Source: DAHUXN01 sp963811805
Lineage (GTDB): Bacteria; Acidobacteriota; Terriglobia; Acidiferrales; UBA7541
Direction of reading: 5' to 3'
NCBI GenBank assembly: GCA_963811805.1
Contig: CAWESU010000001.1
Coordinates: forward strand, 2,542,001-2,606,000
Length of the DNA: 64,000 nt
Shown: in pieces, positions 1-8,323 of the stretch
How the letters are laid out: each line of letters opens with the position of its first letter
Position numbering within the stretch: position 1 is the first letter of the stretch
The notes under the pieces: generated by a model
What the model was told of the DNA's origin: nothing
The model's database searches: none
Seen by the model: only the letters and a program-made list of their open reading frames with translations
Position numbers and translations under genes: made by a program

Positions 1-132
1 ATCGATTGCGGCGCGTGCGTGCCGGTGTGTCCGGTGACCGCGATTTTCGCGTTGGAGGATTTGCCGGAGAAATGGTCGAGTTACACCGCGTTGAACGCGG
101 ATTGGTATAAGGCGAAAAAGGCGAAAGCGTAA
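1..132 (+). CDS. 4Fe-4S ferredoxin, C-terminal end (partial)
   Basis: The window opens inside a gene, so only the last 43 codons are seen. The peptide contains C-G-A-C-V-P-V-C-P, the CxxCxxxCP ligand pattern of a 4Fe-4S cluster, followed by an acidic and aromatic tail ending in Lys/Ala. Such small ferredoxins are soluble cytoplasmic electron carriers. The partner and the rest of the cluster ligands lie upstream of the window. The stop is TAA at 130-132 and a terminator follows. Confidence 0.8.
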   Translation: MDCGACVPVCPVTAIFALEDLPEKWSSYTALNADWYKAKKAKA

Positions 133-162
133 GCTGCTCTACGCAGCGGCATTGGTGGCGGA

Positions 163-193
163 AACGGCGGACTTCTGGTCCGCCGTTTTTTTT
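163..193 (+). terminator. Rho-independent terminator of the ferredoxin gene
   Basis: AACGGCGGA (163-171) pairs with TCCGCCGTT (179-187) around a 7-nt loop and is followed by a run of T. It lies 30 bp after the ferredoxin stop. The opposite strand has no U tract, so it acts mainly on plus-strand transcripts. Confidence 0.85.
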
Positions 194-210
194 GTAGCCG
201 GCGAGAAAGT

Positions 211-912
211 TCAAGGGGCACCCGTTGCGCGCAGATTGCGCAGGACGGCGAGCGTTTCGCCGGGCTCGGGACGCCTGGTGTAATCGAAATTCACATCCGC
301 GGCGCGAATAATATTTTCGCGGTCAATCACGTAGCGCGCAGGCAACGGCAATTCCCAGGACGCGTCGCCATTGAATTTCGCGAGGTCCATGTTGAACTTC
401 CTGTAGATCTGCGCCAAGTCATCCGGAAAACGAAAAACAATACCGAAGCGCCGGGCCACTTCATTGTGCATGTCGCTGAGAACTTCGAAAGAAAGATGAA
501 CCTTGTCCCGCGTGACCGCGCAGTGTTCCGGAAGCTGCGGCGAAAGAGCGAGAAGCGTGGCGCCCAAGGATTGAAATTGAGCGAAGGATTCTTCCAGAGC
601 TGCCAGCTCCAGTTTGCAGTACGCTCACCAGACGCCACGAAAAAAAGTGAGAACCAGCGGGCCTTTGGCAAGGAGCTCGCGCGAGCGGAGAATTGCCCCG
701 CCGGAATCGGGCAGCTCCCAGGCGGGCGCGGCGTCGCCGATTTTCAATGCGCGTTGCACGATGCCGGAGTTGCGCAGATCCTCGGTGGCGCGATGCATCA
801 CCGCGAGATCTTCGGGCGGAAAGCGATCCTTCGCCGCGGCGCGCCGCGCATCCAGACTGTCTCGTAGAGCCATCAAAACCTCGCGCACGTTGCTTCCGAG
901 TGCGAAATTCAT
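211..912 (-). CDS. Peroxiredoxin-like (AhpC/TSA) protein, probable selenoprotein with in-frame TGA
   Basis: One continuous frame of 233 residues if the single TGA at 625-627 is read as selenocysteine (residue 96). The local sequence is T-F-F-R-G-V-W-[TGA]-A-Y-C. Cysteine homologues of this thioredoxin-fold family have F-R-G-x-W-C-P-Y-C, so the TGA replaces the first (peroxidatic) Cys of CxxC. Downstream, the frame continues with normal family sequence to a TCA-complement stop at 211-213 (A-L-S-P-Q, then W-E-L-P-L-P-A-R-Y-V-I-D). No frame change is needed. A hairpin with a GGC apical loop follows the TGA at a SECIS-like distance. The predicted role is thiol- or selenol-dependent peroxide reduction in the cytoplasm. 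The start may instead be ATG at 871-873, which has GAGG six bases upstream. A true nonsense mutation is the alternative. No sel genes lie in the window. Confidence 0.75.
594..612 (-). promoter_or_regulatory. Candidate bacterial SECIS hairpin downstream of the TGA
   Basis: Read on the minus strand, CUGGAGCU (612-605) pairs with AGCUCUGG (601-594) through eight pairs (two G-U), leaving a GGC apical loop at 604-602. Twenty nucleotides separate the UGA from the first loop G. Known bacterial SECIS elements have a short stem, a small apical loop with G in its first two positions, and roughly 16-37 nt to the UGA. The fit is by eye only; no folding was run. Confidence 0.55.
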
Positions 913-1078
913 TCTAGCTGAATCTTGTCGCGTTGTTCCACCATGACTGTCCGTAGAGTTTTTGCCCTATCTTGGAACACAATTCGACGAAGAGAAGCCC
1001 GAAAAACCCGTGGACACTGGAGTTTAGCCCGACGGCACTCGGCTCAAATACTTACCAGAGAGCCAGTGACCCACCCGA

Positions 1079-1107
1079 TTGACCGTTGCGCCCATTTCAA
1101 ATATTAG
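1079..1107 (+). promoter_or_regulatory. Sigma70-type promoter of the PilZ gene
   Basis: TTGACC (1079-1084), a 17-bp spacer and TATTAG (1102-1107) lie about 50 bp upstream of the PilZ start codon. The rest of 913-1159 shows no gene; the short reading frames there have no recognisable content. Confidence 0.55.
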
Positions 1108-1159
1108 ATAGTTGGCACCCGCCCCCCCGAAGGACGCTTCCTCTGACAGGAGAGGTGTC

Positions 1160-1459
1160 ATGACCGACCAGCTGCCGCGTATGGAGGCTCGTTTGCCCGC
1201 AAAGGCGGCGATCCGCGTCTCCTTGCTCGATCAGCCAGAAGCGAGCGAAACGCTGGCAGTGGAAGACGTCAGCCGCCATGGCGCGCGGGCTTTTGCCGCT
1301 GTCCCGTGGGGCCAAGGAGAGCGTGTGCTGGTACGAGCTTTGAACGGTACATTCCGCGCTCACGGGCGCATCGTATACTGCAATCCTCTCGATGGCGCTC
1401 ATGGCCAGTATGTTATAGGGCTGGAGTTTTTCTCTCCGACGGGCAAGTGGGAAGAGTGA
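1160..1459 (+). CDS. PilZ domain protein (c-di-GMP receptor)
   Basis: A 99-residue single-domain protein. It carries both c-di-GMP binding signatures of PilZ domains: R-M-E-A-R (RxxxR) near the N-terminus and D-V-S-R-H-G (DxSxxG) about 30 residues later, then the beta-barrel with G-R-I-V-Y and V-I-G-L-E-F-F. The ATG at 1160 is chosen because AGGAGAGG precedes it; a longer frame starts upstream without a site. Predicted role: cytoplasmic effector that senses c-di-GMP and acts on motility, polysaccharide or secretion. The target is unknown. A second PilZ gene in the window (42891) sits beside a diguanylate cyclase. Confidence 0.85.
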   Translation: MTDQLPRMEARLPAKAAIRVSLLDQPEASETLAVEDVSRHGARAFAAVPWGQGERVLVRALNGTFRAHGRIVYCNPLDGAHGQYVIGLEFFSPTGKWEE

Positions 1460-1479
1460 CCTTTGTAACGCTGGCGGCG

Positions 1480-2028
1480 TCAAGGCCGGTGAGGACGGAA
1501 AATCATGTCGAACCAGGTTTGCCAAGTTTTGCCGCCGTCGATGGAAGTAAATGCGGTTTCACGAACGCCAGTTTTCTCCTGTTTCCAGATGCCACGAACG
1601 CGGCGCTCCTTGCCATCGTCGGTGCGATCGGCGCCGGCGAGAACCATCTGGCCGGAGTGAAATCTTCCTTCAATGACGAGCAGCCTGCCGTGGTTCGTCA
1701 CCCAAGTCTGATGCCAGACCTTTCTTGACGCATCGTAGATGCTGAAGCTCTGGCCCTCGGAGCCGTCCGTGCCGCGATAGTCCTCGCGCAGGACACAGCC
1801 GCCGAGAATGCGGTCGACATGATTGCGCGCGACGACGACCGTGGGCTTATCCACATCGAAACCGTCCCAATCGCCAATCCAGAAATCGAACTGGTTGTAT
1901 TCGGGTGCCGTGCACGGAGGCGCTTTCGGAGCTGACGCTTGCACACCGCGGCTGGCTGGCCGAACTGAAGTCGCAGCCAGCCAAAGCACGATACAAAAAA
2001 TCACTGTGCCGGGAACAACGAGTCTCAT
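1480..2028 (-). CDS. Secreted DUF1579-like protein
   Basis: 182 residues from the ATG at 2026-2028. A hydrophobic segment (V-I-F-C-I-V-L-W-L-A-A) followed by small residues suggests a signal peptide. The mature part has N-Q-F-D-F-W-I-G-D-W-D-G and later G-K-T-W-Q-T-W-F-D, wording typical of lipocalin-like DUF1579 proteins, which are predicted beta-barrel proteins of unknown ligand. The upstream extension of the open frame was dropped because it precedes the signal peptide. The gene stands alone, converging on the PilZ gene. Confidence 0.65.
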   Translation of the reverse strand: MRLVVPGTVIFCIVLWLAATSVRPASRGVQASAPKAPPCTAPEYNQFDFWIGDWDGFDVDKPTVVVARNHVDRILGGCVLREDYRGTDGSEGQSFSIYDASRKVWHQTWVTNHGRLLVIEGRFHSGQMVLAGADRTDDGKERRVRGIWKQEKTGVRETAFTSIDGGKTWQTWFDMIFRPHRP

Positions 2029-2167
2029 TTCGATTTTCTCCCGATTGCGCGCGCGTTGATGGTCAGGGACGCGAGGGCAGTCGTGGGTGAAACGCTGCCC
2101 TCGCTCCTGAATCGCGGTGCTTCGCTTGACGAGCTGATGCAACGCAGATGAGCGATTTTCGTCACTC

Positions 2168-3508
2168 TCAGTGTGGTCTTACCGGAAGAAGAAAATGACC
2201 GGCATTGACCTGTTTCTGGGCGCCAAGCGAAGCGGTGATCGCCTGCGTCGGGCCGTAGGCCACAGGATCGCCTGGAGCGCAAGGAACCAACAAAACGGCA
2301 TGCGCAACGGAATAGTTGATCACACCGCCGGAGACAGGATTGGCTTGCGCCGCGATCATGCCGCTGTCATTGATACCGCCGGTGGAAGATATATCCCAAT
2401 TGGCGCTGGCCGAGCCGATGAGCGAGTTGAGCGGCGTCATCGTGCCGTTCTGGTAGATGAAGGCGCGCGGGCCGTCGAACTCGAAATCGGCGAACGAGAC
2501 GCCGACGATCTGATTTTCATCGTTAATGTCGGTGGCCTCACTCATGGCGTCTGGAGTGCCATTGAGCCCCGGCAAGGTCCCCAGACTTTTCATGCCCAAT
2601 TGTTTTGTCCAAATGAAGGCCAGGAATTTGAACTGCAGTTGGCCATCGAGCACATCGTTCGGGCCGTTTGCGAATCCCGTGACCACCCCACGGTTGTTGA
2701 TGGCGCCGGGCGTGTTCCATCCGTGGCCTCCCAGATTGCCCAGGTTGATCGGCTTGCCGTTCTGCCAGAGCAAAGCGTGAATGGCGCTGTAGGCGCCGAT
2801 GGCCACGTCGCACGTGCCAGAGATGCCGACCGCTTGGCCCAAACCATTAATGGCCGTCGCTGCCCCATCGGGATCACCGGGATACGGAGGGAGTTCCTGC
2901 ACCTGCCATTTCCCACGGGAGTTCTGCCGCCACAGCGTCGCCTCAAACTGTAGAAATTGGTTGGCGCTATTGTCGCAGGTCGGGTCGTAGACGCTGTCTT
3001 CCGCCCAGCCTACGATTTGGCCCAGGTCGTTGTCACCTGCGCCAATCGAATTATTGCCGCCAAGCCCAGGAAGCTGGGTCATCGCCCCGTGTTGCCACGC
3101 GAACGCGATGCAGGAATTGCCGCTCACGAGTCCGACTGCGGGACAAGAAAACGATTCGTTCAGCGGATCGTGCTTGCCATTTTCCGTTATGCCGGAGATC
3201 AGCCCGAAATTGTTCTTCACCGGCCAGGCAACGTTGCTGCCCGGTCCGCCGAGCGTTCCAAGCGGAATCTGTAATCCGTTCAGCCAGAGGGTTGCGAGCT
3301 GAACGCCGCTTGCTTCCGTGGAATTGCCCGTGACCCAGCCGACGTTGTTGATGGCGTTGCCGGCGCTGAATGGGCCGCCGAGCGTGCCGAGATCAATTAC
3401 ACGATAATGACTCGAACCCGGTGGATCTTGCGCCGTGAGCCGCATCGAGAGGGCCAACGCCACCAGCAAGCTCGTTGCGGTTACACAAATCAATGTTCGC
3501 ATTTTCAT
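2168..3508 (-). CDS. Secreted HAF-repeat protein
   Basis: 446 residues starting at the ATG at 3506-3508, which has AAGGAGACACC just upstream. An N-terminal signal peptide (L-I-C-V-T-A-T-S-L-L-V-A-L-A-L-S) is followed by about seven imperfect repeats of the form D-L-G-T-L-G-G ... A-I-N-N-x-G-x-V-x-G. This is the HAF motif of extracellular proteins common in Acidobacteriota and some Proteobacteria, probably a beta-propeller-like fold. No catalytic residues can be named and the ligand or surface partner is unknown. It is a single-gene unit. Confidence 0.8.
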   Translation of the reverse strand: MKMRTLICVTATSLLVALALSMRLTAQDPPGSSHYRVIDLGTLGGPFSAGNAINNVGWVTGNSTEASGVQLATLWLNGLQIPLGTLGGPGSNVAWPVKNNFGLISGITENGKHDPLNESFSCPAVGLVSGNSCIAFAWQHGAMTQLPGLGGNNSIGAGDNDLGQIVGWAEDSVYDPTCDNSANQFLQFEATLWRQNSRGKWQVQELPPYPGDPDGAATAINGLGQAVGISGTCDVAIGAYSAIHALLWQNGKPINLGNLGGHGWNTPGAINNRGVVTGFANGPNDVLDGQLQFKFLAFIWTKQLGMKSLGTLPGLNGTPDAMSEATDINDENQIVGVSFADFEFDGPRAFIYQNGTMTPLNSLIGSASANWDISSTGGINDSGMIAAQANPVSGGVINYSVAHAVLLVPCAPGDPVAYGPTQAITASLGAQKQVNAGHFLLPVRPH

Positions 3509-3764
3509 GGTGTCTCCTTGATTTCGTCTTCTCCCCAAGTTAGGAACCGAGATGACGGTCTGCCTTGTGATGGCCTGTAGTGAACGGCAAATTCCGCCAA
3601 GAAAAGGCAAACCGAATCCAGGACATCTCTGCATCCCACGAGTACGGTAGAGGGATTCGCGAACAGGGGTTGGACATTTGCGGACTTCGAATTTTCGCGG
3701 GTCGAAGCCCGGGAAGACACCGACGCTGAAACGAAGGGCTTATTCGAAGGATTTTATGACCGCT

Positions 3765-4316
3765 TCACTTGGAAGGTTTTGGCGGCGGCAAGGAAGACTG
3801 GGCAAACACGTATTGCCATCCCGTTGGGGTGCGTACGTAGGTGTCGCTGAACCAAAATACGCGGTCGAATGGCTTTCCGTCGGTCGCCCCCTTCTCCCAC
3901 AATTTGGCGGTGATCACCGCCGTGTCGCCCCAAACGCGAACGGTTCGGTCCGTGTCCTCGTTATGTTCATACACGTCGCGGCCATCCCGCGCTTCCTTGA
4001 CCAGGTCGGTTTTTGTGTAAGTCTTCCCGGAGCCTGTCACAAGAACGAAATCGTCCGCCAATAGGCGAGCCATTGTGGCGGCATCGTCTATTTTTACGGC
4101 CGCTTGATATTCGGTATCCAAAGAAGCGACGGCCTTTTGATCATCGGCAGCGGAGGCGCTCGCGCGATGCGCCGCCATCGCCGCGAATATGCCCAGAGCC
4201 AACCCGGCTACAACAAGCAGGAAAAATGGCCCGCGAGGAAAGAGCCTGCGGCCTGCGTCCGTGGCGTTCGTAATCGCACTCCGCGCGATAGCTTTGGAAA
4301 GAGAATCATTCTTCAT
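3765..4316 (-). CDS. Membrane-anchored SnoaL/DUF4440-like protein
   Basis: 183 residues. AAGGAG directly abuts the first ATG (4322) and sits six bases before the second (4316), so the second is preferred. One hydrophobic segment (F-F-L-L-V-V-A-G-L-A-L-G-I-F-A-A-M) near residue 35 is followed by an NTF2-like domain: D-T-E-Y-Q-A-A-V-K-I-D-D-A ... L-A-D-D-F-V-L-V, then V-W-G-D-T-A-V-I-T-A-K and G-W-Q-Y-V. Family members range from isomerases to non-enzymes. The likely location is periplasmic or membrane-attached. No neighbour indicates a function. Confidence 0.7.
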   Translation of the reverse strand: MKNDSLSKAIARSAITNATDAGRRLFPRGPFFLLVVAGLALGIFAAMAAHRASASAADDQKAVASLDTEYQAAVKIDDAATMARLLADDFVLVTGSGKTYTKTDLVKEARDGRDVYEHNEDTDRTVRVWGDTAVITAKLWEKGATDGKPFDRVFWFSDTYVRTPTGWQYVFAQSSLPPPKPSK

Positions 4317-4523
4317 CTTCATCTCCTTGAGGTGTTCAAGAAATTCTCGGCCACACTATATTGATTCAGGCATCCAAGTTGGAAGTTAGCGGACTTCGAT
4401 ACCAGCAGGCCATCGAGGCCCGCTGCCGCACAAAGCAGCGTCATGCGATGGACAAGATCAATGTTTGATTCGAGCGCGACCCAACGGAGCCGGTGGATTC
4501 CGGCGCGGTATGCAGGTCCGAAA

Positions 4524-6095
4524 ATGTCCAGATTGGCGTGTGGAATCAACTACGATGAATTTGTGGAAGCTCCGGAACTCGATTGGCGAGTTTGTTCGCG
4601 GGCCAGACTAGCGCGCGATGCGCGATTTGACGGCAAGTTTTTCATCGGAGTGGTCAGTACGAAGATTTACTGCCGTCCGATTTGCCGCGCGCGCACATCG
4701 AAAGAATGCAACGTTCGGTATTACCCTAGCGCGGCCGCTGCGGCCGAGGCAGGCTTTCGCCCGTGTTTGGTCTGCCGGCCGGAGTGTTCGCCGGGAACTT
4801 CGGCGTGGGCGGGAACCCAAAACACCGTGGCGCGGGCGTTGCGGCTGATCGGAGAAAGCGGTTTGGAGGATGGAGGAGTGGAAGCGTTGGCGGAGCGCCT
4901 CGGAATGGGCTCGCGGCATCTGCGACGGCTGTTTCTGCGGCACGTGGGAGCGACGCCGAGTGCTGTGGCGCAGACGCGGCGGCTGCATTTCGCGAAGAAG
5001 CTGATCGACGAGACGCGCCTGCCGATGACCCAAGTAGCCATTGCGTCGGGTTTCGGCTGCGTGAGGAGGTTCAACGACTGTATCCGCAAAGTCTACCACC
5101 GCGCGCCCACGGAGATTCGGCGGCTGGCAGGGAAGAGCGCCGCGCAGCGGGAGGGCCAGTACGTTTTTCATCTTCATTTCCGCCCGCCGTACAACTGGCG
5201 CCGCGTGCTGGAGTTTTTGGCGGCGCGCGCCACGCCCGGCGTCGAAGCAGTGGAAGCGGGCACATATCGACGCACTGTTTCTCTGAATGGCGGCCGCGGA
5301 TATTTCGAGGTTTCGCTGGAGGAAGAGCACAACGCGCTCACGGCGCGGGTAGAGTTTGGCGATGCGCGCTCGCTGTTTCTGATTATCGAGCGGATCGGCG
5401 CGATGTTCGATGTGACCGCGGATTGGACGGTGATCGCAAAAACGCTGCAAGCGGATCCGTTCCTGGCCAAGCGCGTTGTTTCCGAGCAAGGAGTTCGCGT
5501 GCCAGGCAGCTGGAATGGTTTCGAGTTGGTGACGCGAGCGATTCTCGTGCAGCAGATAGGCAATGCCGCCGCGGCAACGCTTGCGGGTAGGATGGTAAAG
5601 GCCTTCGGTCAGTCGTTTCCGGCAACGCGCGGACTCACCCATCTTTTTCCCACGCCCGAAGTTCTCGTCCGCGCCGATCTGGCCGAGATCGGGCTGCCCA
5701 AAGCAAAAGCCGCAACCGTTCGTGCCTTTGCGCGCGCGGTTTGCGACAGGCAGCTCCAGTTTGACGGAACTGTCGACAGCGGCGCTTTTGTCGCTCGGCT
5801 GAGCGAAATTCCGGGCATCGAAAAGTGGGTCGTGCAATACGCGGCCGTGCGCGTGCTGCGAGACCCTGACGCATTTCCGAGCGGCGATCCTGCGTTGCGA
5901 CGCATGGCCGGTTTCCACAGCGCGCGCGAACTGGAGGACTACTCCAAGGTGTGGCGGCCATGGCGAGCGTATGCGGCCATGTTGCTATGGCAAAGCGCTG
6001 CGCCTCGTGAGATCGCGTCGCGAGAATCTCGGGCCGCGAGGGCCGCGTTTGTCTTTTCCGAAGCGGAAAGCGAACCCGCGGTTTACTCGCGTTGA
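4524..6095 (+). CDS. alkA: Ada metal-binding / AraC HTH / AlkA DNA glycosylase fusion
   Basis: 523 residues from ATG 4524; an upstream ATG at 4443 is possible. Domains in order: an Ada N-terminal zinc domain with the four Cys in Y-C-R-P-I-C and P-C-L-V-C (about residues 50, 54, 81, 84), an AraC-type helix-turn-helix (R-H-L-R-R-L-F and M-T-Q-V-A-I-A-S-G-F), then an AlkA N-terminal domain and an HhH-GPD glycosylase domain (I-P-G-I-E-K-W, then F-P-S-G-D-P-A-L-R-R with the likely catalytic Asp). Known relatives sense methyl phosphotriesters through the Ada cysteine and excise 3-methylpurines. The O6-methylguanine methyltransferase domain of E. coli Ada is absent. Probably autoregulated by methylation damage. 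It is a stand-alone gene. Confidence 0.9.
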   Translation: MSRLACGINYDEFVEAPELDWRVCSRARLARDARFDGKFFIGVVSTKIYCRPICRARTSKECNVRYYPSAAAAAEAGFRPCLVCRPECSPGTSAWAGTQNTVARALRLIGESGLEDGGVEALAERLGMGSRHLRRLFLRHVGATPSAVAQTRRLHFAKKLIDETRLPMTQVAIASGFGCVRRFNDCIRKVYHRAPTEIRRLAGKSAAQREGQYVFHLHFRPPYNWRRVLEFLAARATPGVEAVEAGTYRRTVSLNGGRGYFEVSLEEEHNALTARVEFGDARSLFLIIERIGAMFDVTADWTVIAKTLQADPFLAKRVVSEQGVRVPGSWNGFELVTRAILVQQIGNAAAATLAGRMVKAFGQSFPATRGLTHLFPTPEVLVRADLAEIGLPKAKAATVRAFARAVCDRQLQFDGTVDSGAFVARLSEIPGIEKWVVQYAAVRVLRDPDAFPSGDPALRRMAGFHSARELEDYSKVWRPWRAYAAMLLWQSAAPREIASRESRAARAAFVFSEAESEPAVYSR

Positions 6096-6123
6096 CGGCG
6101 GCGCGCCTTACCTGGGAGCACCC

Positions 6124-7065
6124 TCAGCTCCTTAGCCACAACAGCAGTCCTTCCATTTTGCCCCGGAACGCGATCGCAACGTTCCGTTGCACACGCGGTC
6201 CGCGAGCTAAGGTGTCCGCGAGCAGGGCAGCCGCTCCCCACGCCTGATGCTCGCCGACGAGGAATGTCCACGTTAAGAAAATGAATTTTCGCCACGCCGG
6301 TGAATTCTTAAGCATGATGTACGTGTAATTCCGGCAGTAGGAAAACGCTCGCCGAGGTCGGTCGGAACGATCCAATTCCGGTGCGCGCTCAGCCACATGA
6401 TGATCAACGGCAGCGCGGGGCTCGTAGACCACCCGGTAACCCTTCCGTCGCGCTTGAAAGCAAAGATCCAAGCCATACATCGATGCATCGTCAAAGTTCA
6501 AGACCGGATCAAAAACCATCGCGGACAATAGATCTCGCCGCCACGCCCAATTGCCTTCCATGACGGCACAAACGTCCGTTGGGCTGGCTCCATCCATGCT
6601 CCCCACGTTGCCCCAAGTTTTTCCATACCAGGAGATCTGTCCAGGGCGACCCTTTAGCTTGGGGAGCGGAATACCGGGAACGATGACCTTTCCGCCGACT
6701 ACGCCGACGCGAAGGTCCGAAAAGGCGGAAACTAATCGATCAAGCCAATCTGAATGTACGGTGACATCGTCGTCGATGATCCCAACGATGCTGCCCGCTG
6801 CCATTCGCACTCCCGTTTCAACCGGAGGAACGTGGCCCGGAACCGTGACCCATGCGGAACGTAAATCGACGGCATCTTTGGCTGAGATTCGCAGAAGAGC
6901 GACAGCTTGTTGCGTGGGTTCGTCGCCCTGCCGGCCAACAACAATGATTTCCCGGGGGCGCGAGCGCCCGTCCAGGAGCGAACGCACACAGGACGTGAGC
7001 GCCGCGGGGCGGCGATACGAAGGCACAACAACAGTCACGCTTTCGCTGGCCCTGGTGTCACTCAA
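6124..7065 (-). CDS. Family 2 glycosyltransferase
   Basis: 313 residues with a TTG start at 7063-7065, preceded by GGAG six bases upstream. GT-A features: V-V-V-P-S-Y-R-R-P at the N-terminus, I-I-D-D-D-V at about residue 97 (DxD-type metal/nucleotide site), and W-A-W-R-R-D and A-V-D-H-H further on. Such enzymes transfer sugars from nucleotide sugars to envelope glycans; donor and acceptor cannot be told. No transmembrane segment is obvious. Its start codon overlaps the stop of a possible 44-codon leader ORF (TTGA), suggesting translational coupling. Confidence 0.8.
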   Translation of the reverse strand: MSDTRASESVTVVVPSYRRPAALTSCVRSLLDGRSRPREIIVVGRQGDEPTQQAVALLRISAKDAVDLRSAWVTVPGHVPPVETGVRMAAGSIVGIIDDDVTVHSDWLDRLVSAFSDLRVGVVGGKVIVPGIPLPKLKGRPGQISWYGKTWGNVGSMDGASPTDVCAVMEGNWAWRRDLLSAMVFDPVLNFDDASMYGLDLCFQARRKGYRVVYEPRAAVDHHVAERAPELDRSDRPRRAFSYCRNYTYIMLKNSPAWRKFIFLTWTFLVGEHQAWGAAALLADTLARGPRVQRNVAIAFRGKMEGLLLWLRS

Positions 7066-7196
7066 GACAATCTCCGCCAGCGATAGGAGCTAGCCGTCGG
7101 TGGATTCGTAAAATCGGCCGCAACAGCTTCATAGGCCGTCGTAACCCCCAACGCTAAAGTCATGATTTTGCTCAAGAACTTGGCCTGCTCATCCAA
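7062..7196 (-). CDS. Candidate 44-aa ORF coupled to the glycosyltransferase
   Basis: A TTG-initiated frame (caa complement at 7194-7196) gives a 44-residue peptide beginning M-D-E-Q-A-K-F-L-S-K. It ends in TGA at 7062-7064, overlapping the TTG start of the glycosyltransferase. An internal ATG could also start it. No family is recognised and the ribosome site is weak, so it may be a leader peptide or chance. Confidence 0.25.
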   Translation of the reverse strand: MDEQAKFLSKIMTLALGVTTAYEAVAADFTNPPTASSYRWRRLS

Positions 7197-7360
7197 TTCC
7201 TCGCCACACTGAGTTTAGCCTAAACGCGCTAAGTCAGCTCTCGCCCTTGTGAGCAATGCGGAAATTGGGCGGTGGTATTCAGGCAATATCTTCTGTTACA
7301 GACGATTCACAATCAGCTCCATGCAAGTAAATTGGCTTGCGCTGGTGGCGGTGATGCGGC

Positions 7361-7843
7361 ATGTTACGCAGAGCTAGGGGAGTGAAAAACAAAGGGGGGC
7401 GGCCTTTGAGAATATTTCTTCGCGTTTTCTTGCTGCTGCTGATGGCTGGATTGTTGGTGAACGGTTCGCCCTTGAGCGCGAGGAATCGGGTTCGGCAACA
7501 GGCGCCAGCCCAGAATGTGCAAGTTATCAACATGACCGCGAAGAGATACACGTATACGCCGTCCTCGGTGCACGTGAAGAAAGGGACGAAGGTGCAGCTG
7601 CGCATCACTGCGTTGGATCACCTGCACGGATTCAAGATCAACATCTATCCCGATGGCGGAGACACGAAGGGAGCGCCGGGGCTGGTGTTTACGTCGGCGC
7701 AGGATTGCTGGGCAATACCCAAAGGGCAGACCGTGACTATCGAGTTCGTGGCGAACACGGCGGGGAACTATCCCTTCAAGTGCTGCAAATTTTGCGGATT
7801 TGGGCACATGGGAATGAAAGGCGAAGTTGTTGTGGACGAGTGA
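7361..7843 (+). CDS. Cupredoxin with a CuA-type motif
   Basis: 160 residues. A signal anchor (residues 17-35, R-I-F-L-R-V-F-L-L-L-L-M-A-G) precedes one cupredoxin domain. The C-terminal loop has C141-x3-C145-x3-H149-x2-M152, the spacing of the binuclear CuA site of cytochrome oxidase subunit II. H87 or H89 (D-H-L-H-G-F) can supply the other histidine. The Glu usually between the cysteines is Lys here. No oxidase subunit I is near, so this is an orphan periplasmic copper protein for electron transfer or copper handling. The start is uncertain: ATG 7361, or a GTG at 7382 after AGGGG. Confidence 0.75.
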   Translation: MLRRARGVKNKGGRPLRIFLRVFLLLLMAGLLVNGSPLSARNRVRQQAPAQNVQVINMTAKRYTYTPSSVHVKKGTKVQLRITALDHLHGFKINIYPDGGDTKGAPGLVFTSAQDCWAIPKGQTVTIEFVANTAGNYPFKCCKFCGFGHMGMKGEVVVDE

Positions 7844-7884
7844 CCCGCGCAAAACGAAATGAGCGGAAGTCCAGGCAGCATGTT

Positions 7885-8202
7885 TCAGCGGAATTGAATC
7901 GTGGGAGTGGGAACTGGAACGCACGCTGGATGGTTGTGCGGCGCGGACAGCCATTCGCGGATGGCCAGGCGCAGAGCAGAGAGATTGATGTCGGAATAAT
8001 TGCCGGGGAATTTTTCCAGTTTTTCGAGCGCGGCGGTGGCCAGCGATTGCGCTCCGGCGCGATTGCTGCGCGAATAATGGTGGAATGCCGCGGCGAGTTG
8101 AATCAGGCCCTGCAAGAAAGTCTTCTCGGGTTCCGGCGCAGCCAGCCAGATTTCTTCCCACACTTCGTGCGCTTTGAAAAACTCTCCGGAATTGAAGAGC
8201 AC
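7885..8202 (-). CDS. DUF309 family protein
   Basis: About 105 residues from GTG 8202. The signature is F-N-S-G-E-F-F-K-A-H-E-V-W-E-E-I-W, followed by G-L-I-Q-L-A-A-A-F-H-H, which is the alpha-helical DUF309 core, a putative metal or ligand pocket of unknown function. No ATG is available in this frame before the open frame runs into the opposite-strand gene at 8324, so the GTG start is chosen by default and the N-terminus could be slightly longer. Confidence 0.7.
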   Translation of the reverse strand: MLFNSGEFFKAHEVWEEIWLAAPEPEKTFLQGLIQLAAAFHHYSRSNRAGAQSLATAALEKLEKFPGNYSDINLSALRLAIREWLSAPHNHPACVPVPTPTIQFR

Positions 8203-8323
8203 GATCCCGTTCTGAAATTTGGTGTGACGTAACTCGTCTGATTTTGAGATAAGAACGCCCCGATTAAGCCCAAGAGATGTTCGCGCGCTATGATAGCAGA
8301 GGCATTTTTGCGGAGAAGAGGCG

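Noticed and set aside
4608..5918. 436-codon minus-strand frame
   Set aside because: Antisense shadow of the Ada-AlkA fusion; no family-like sequence.
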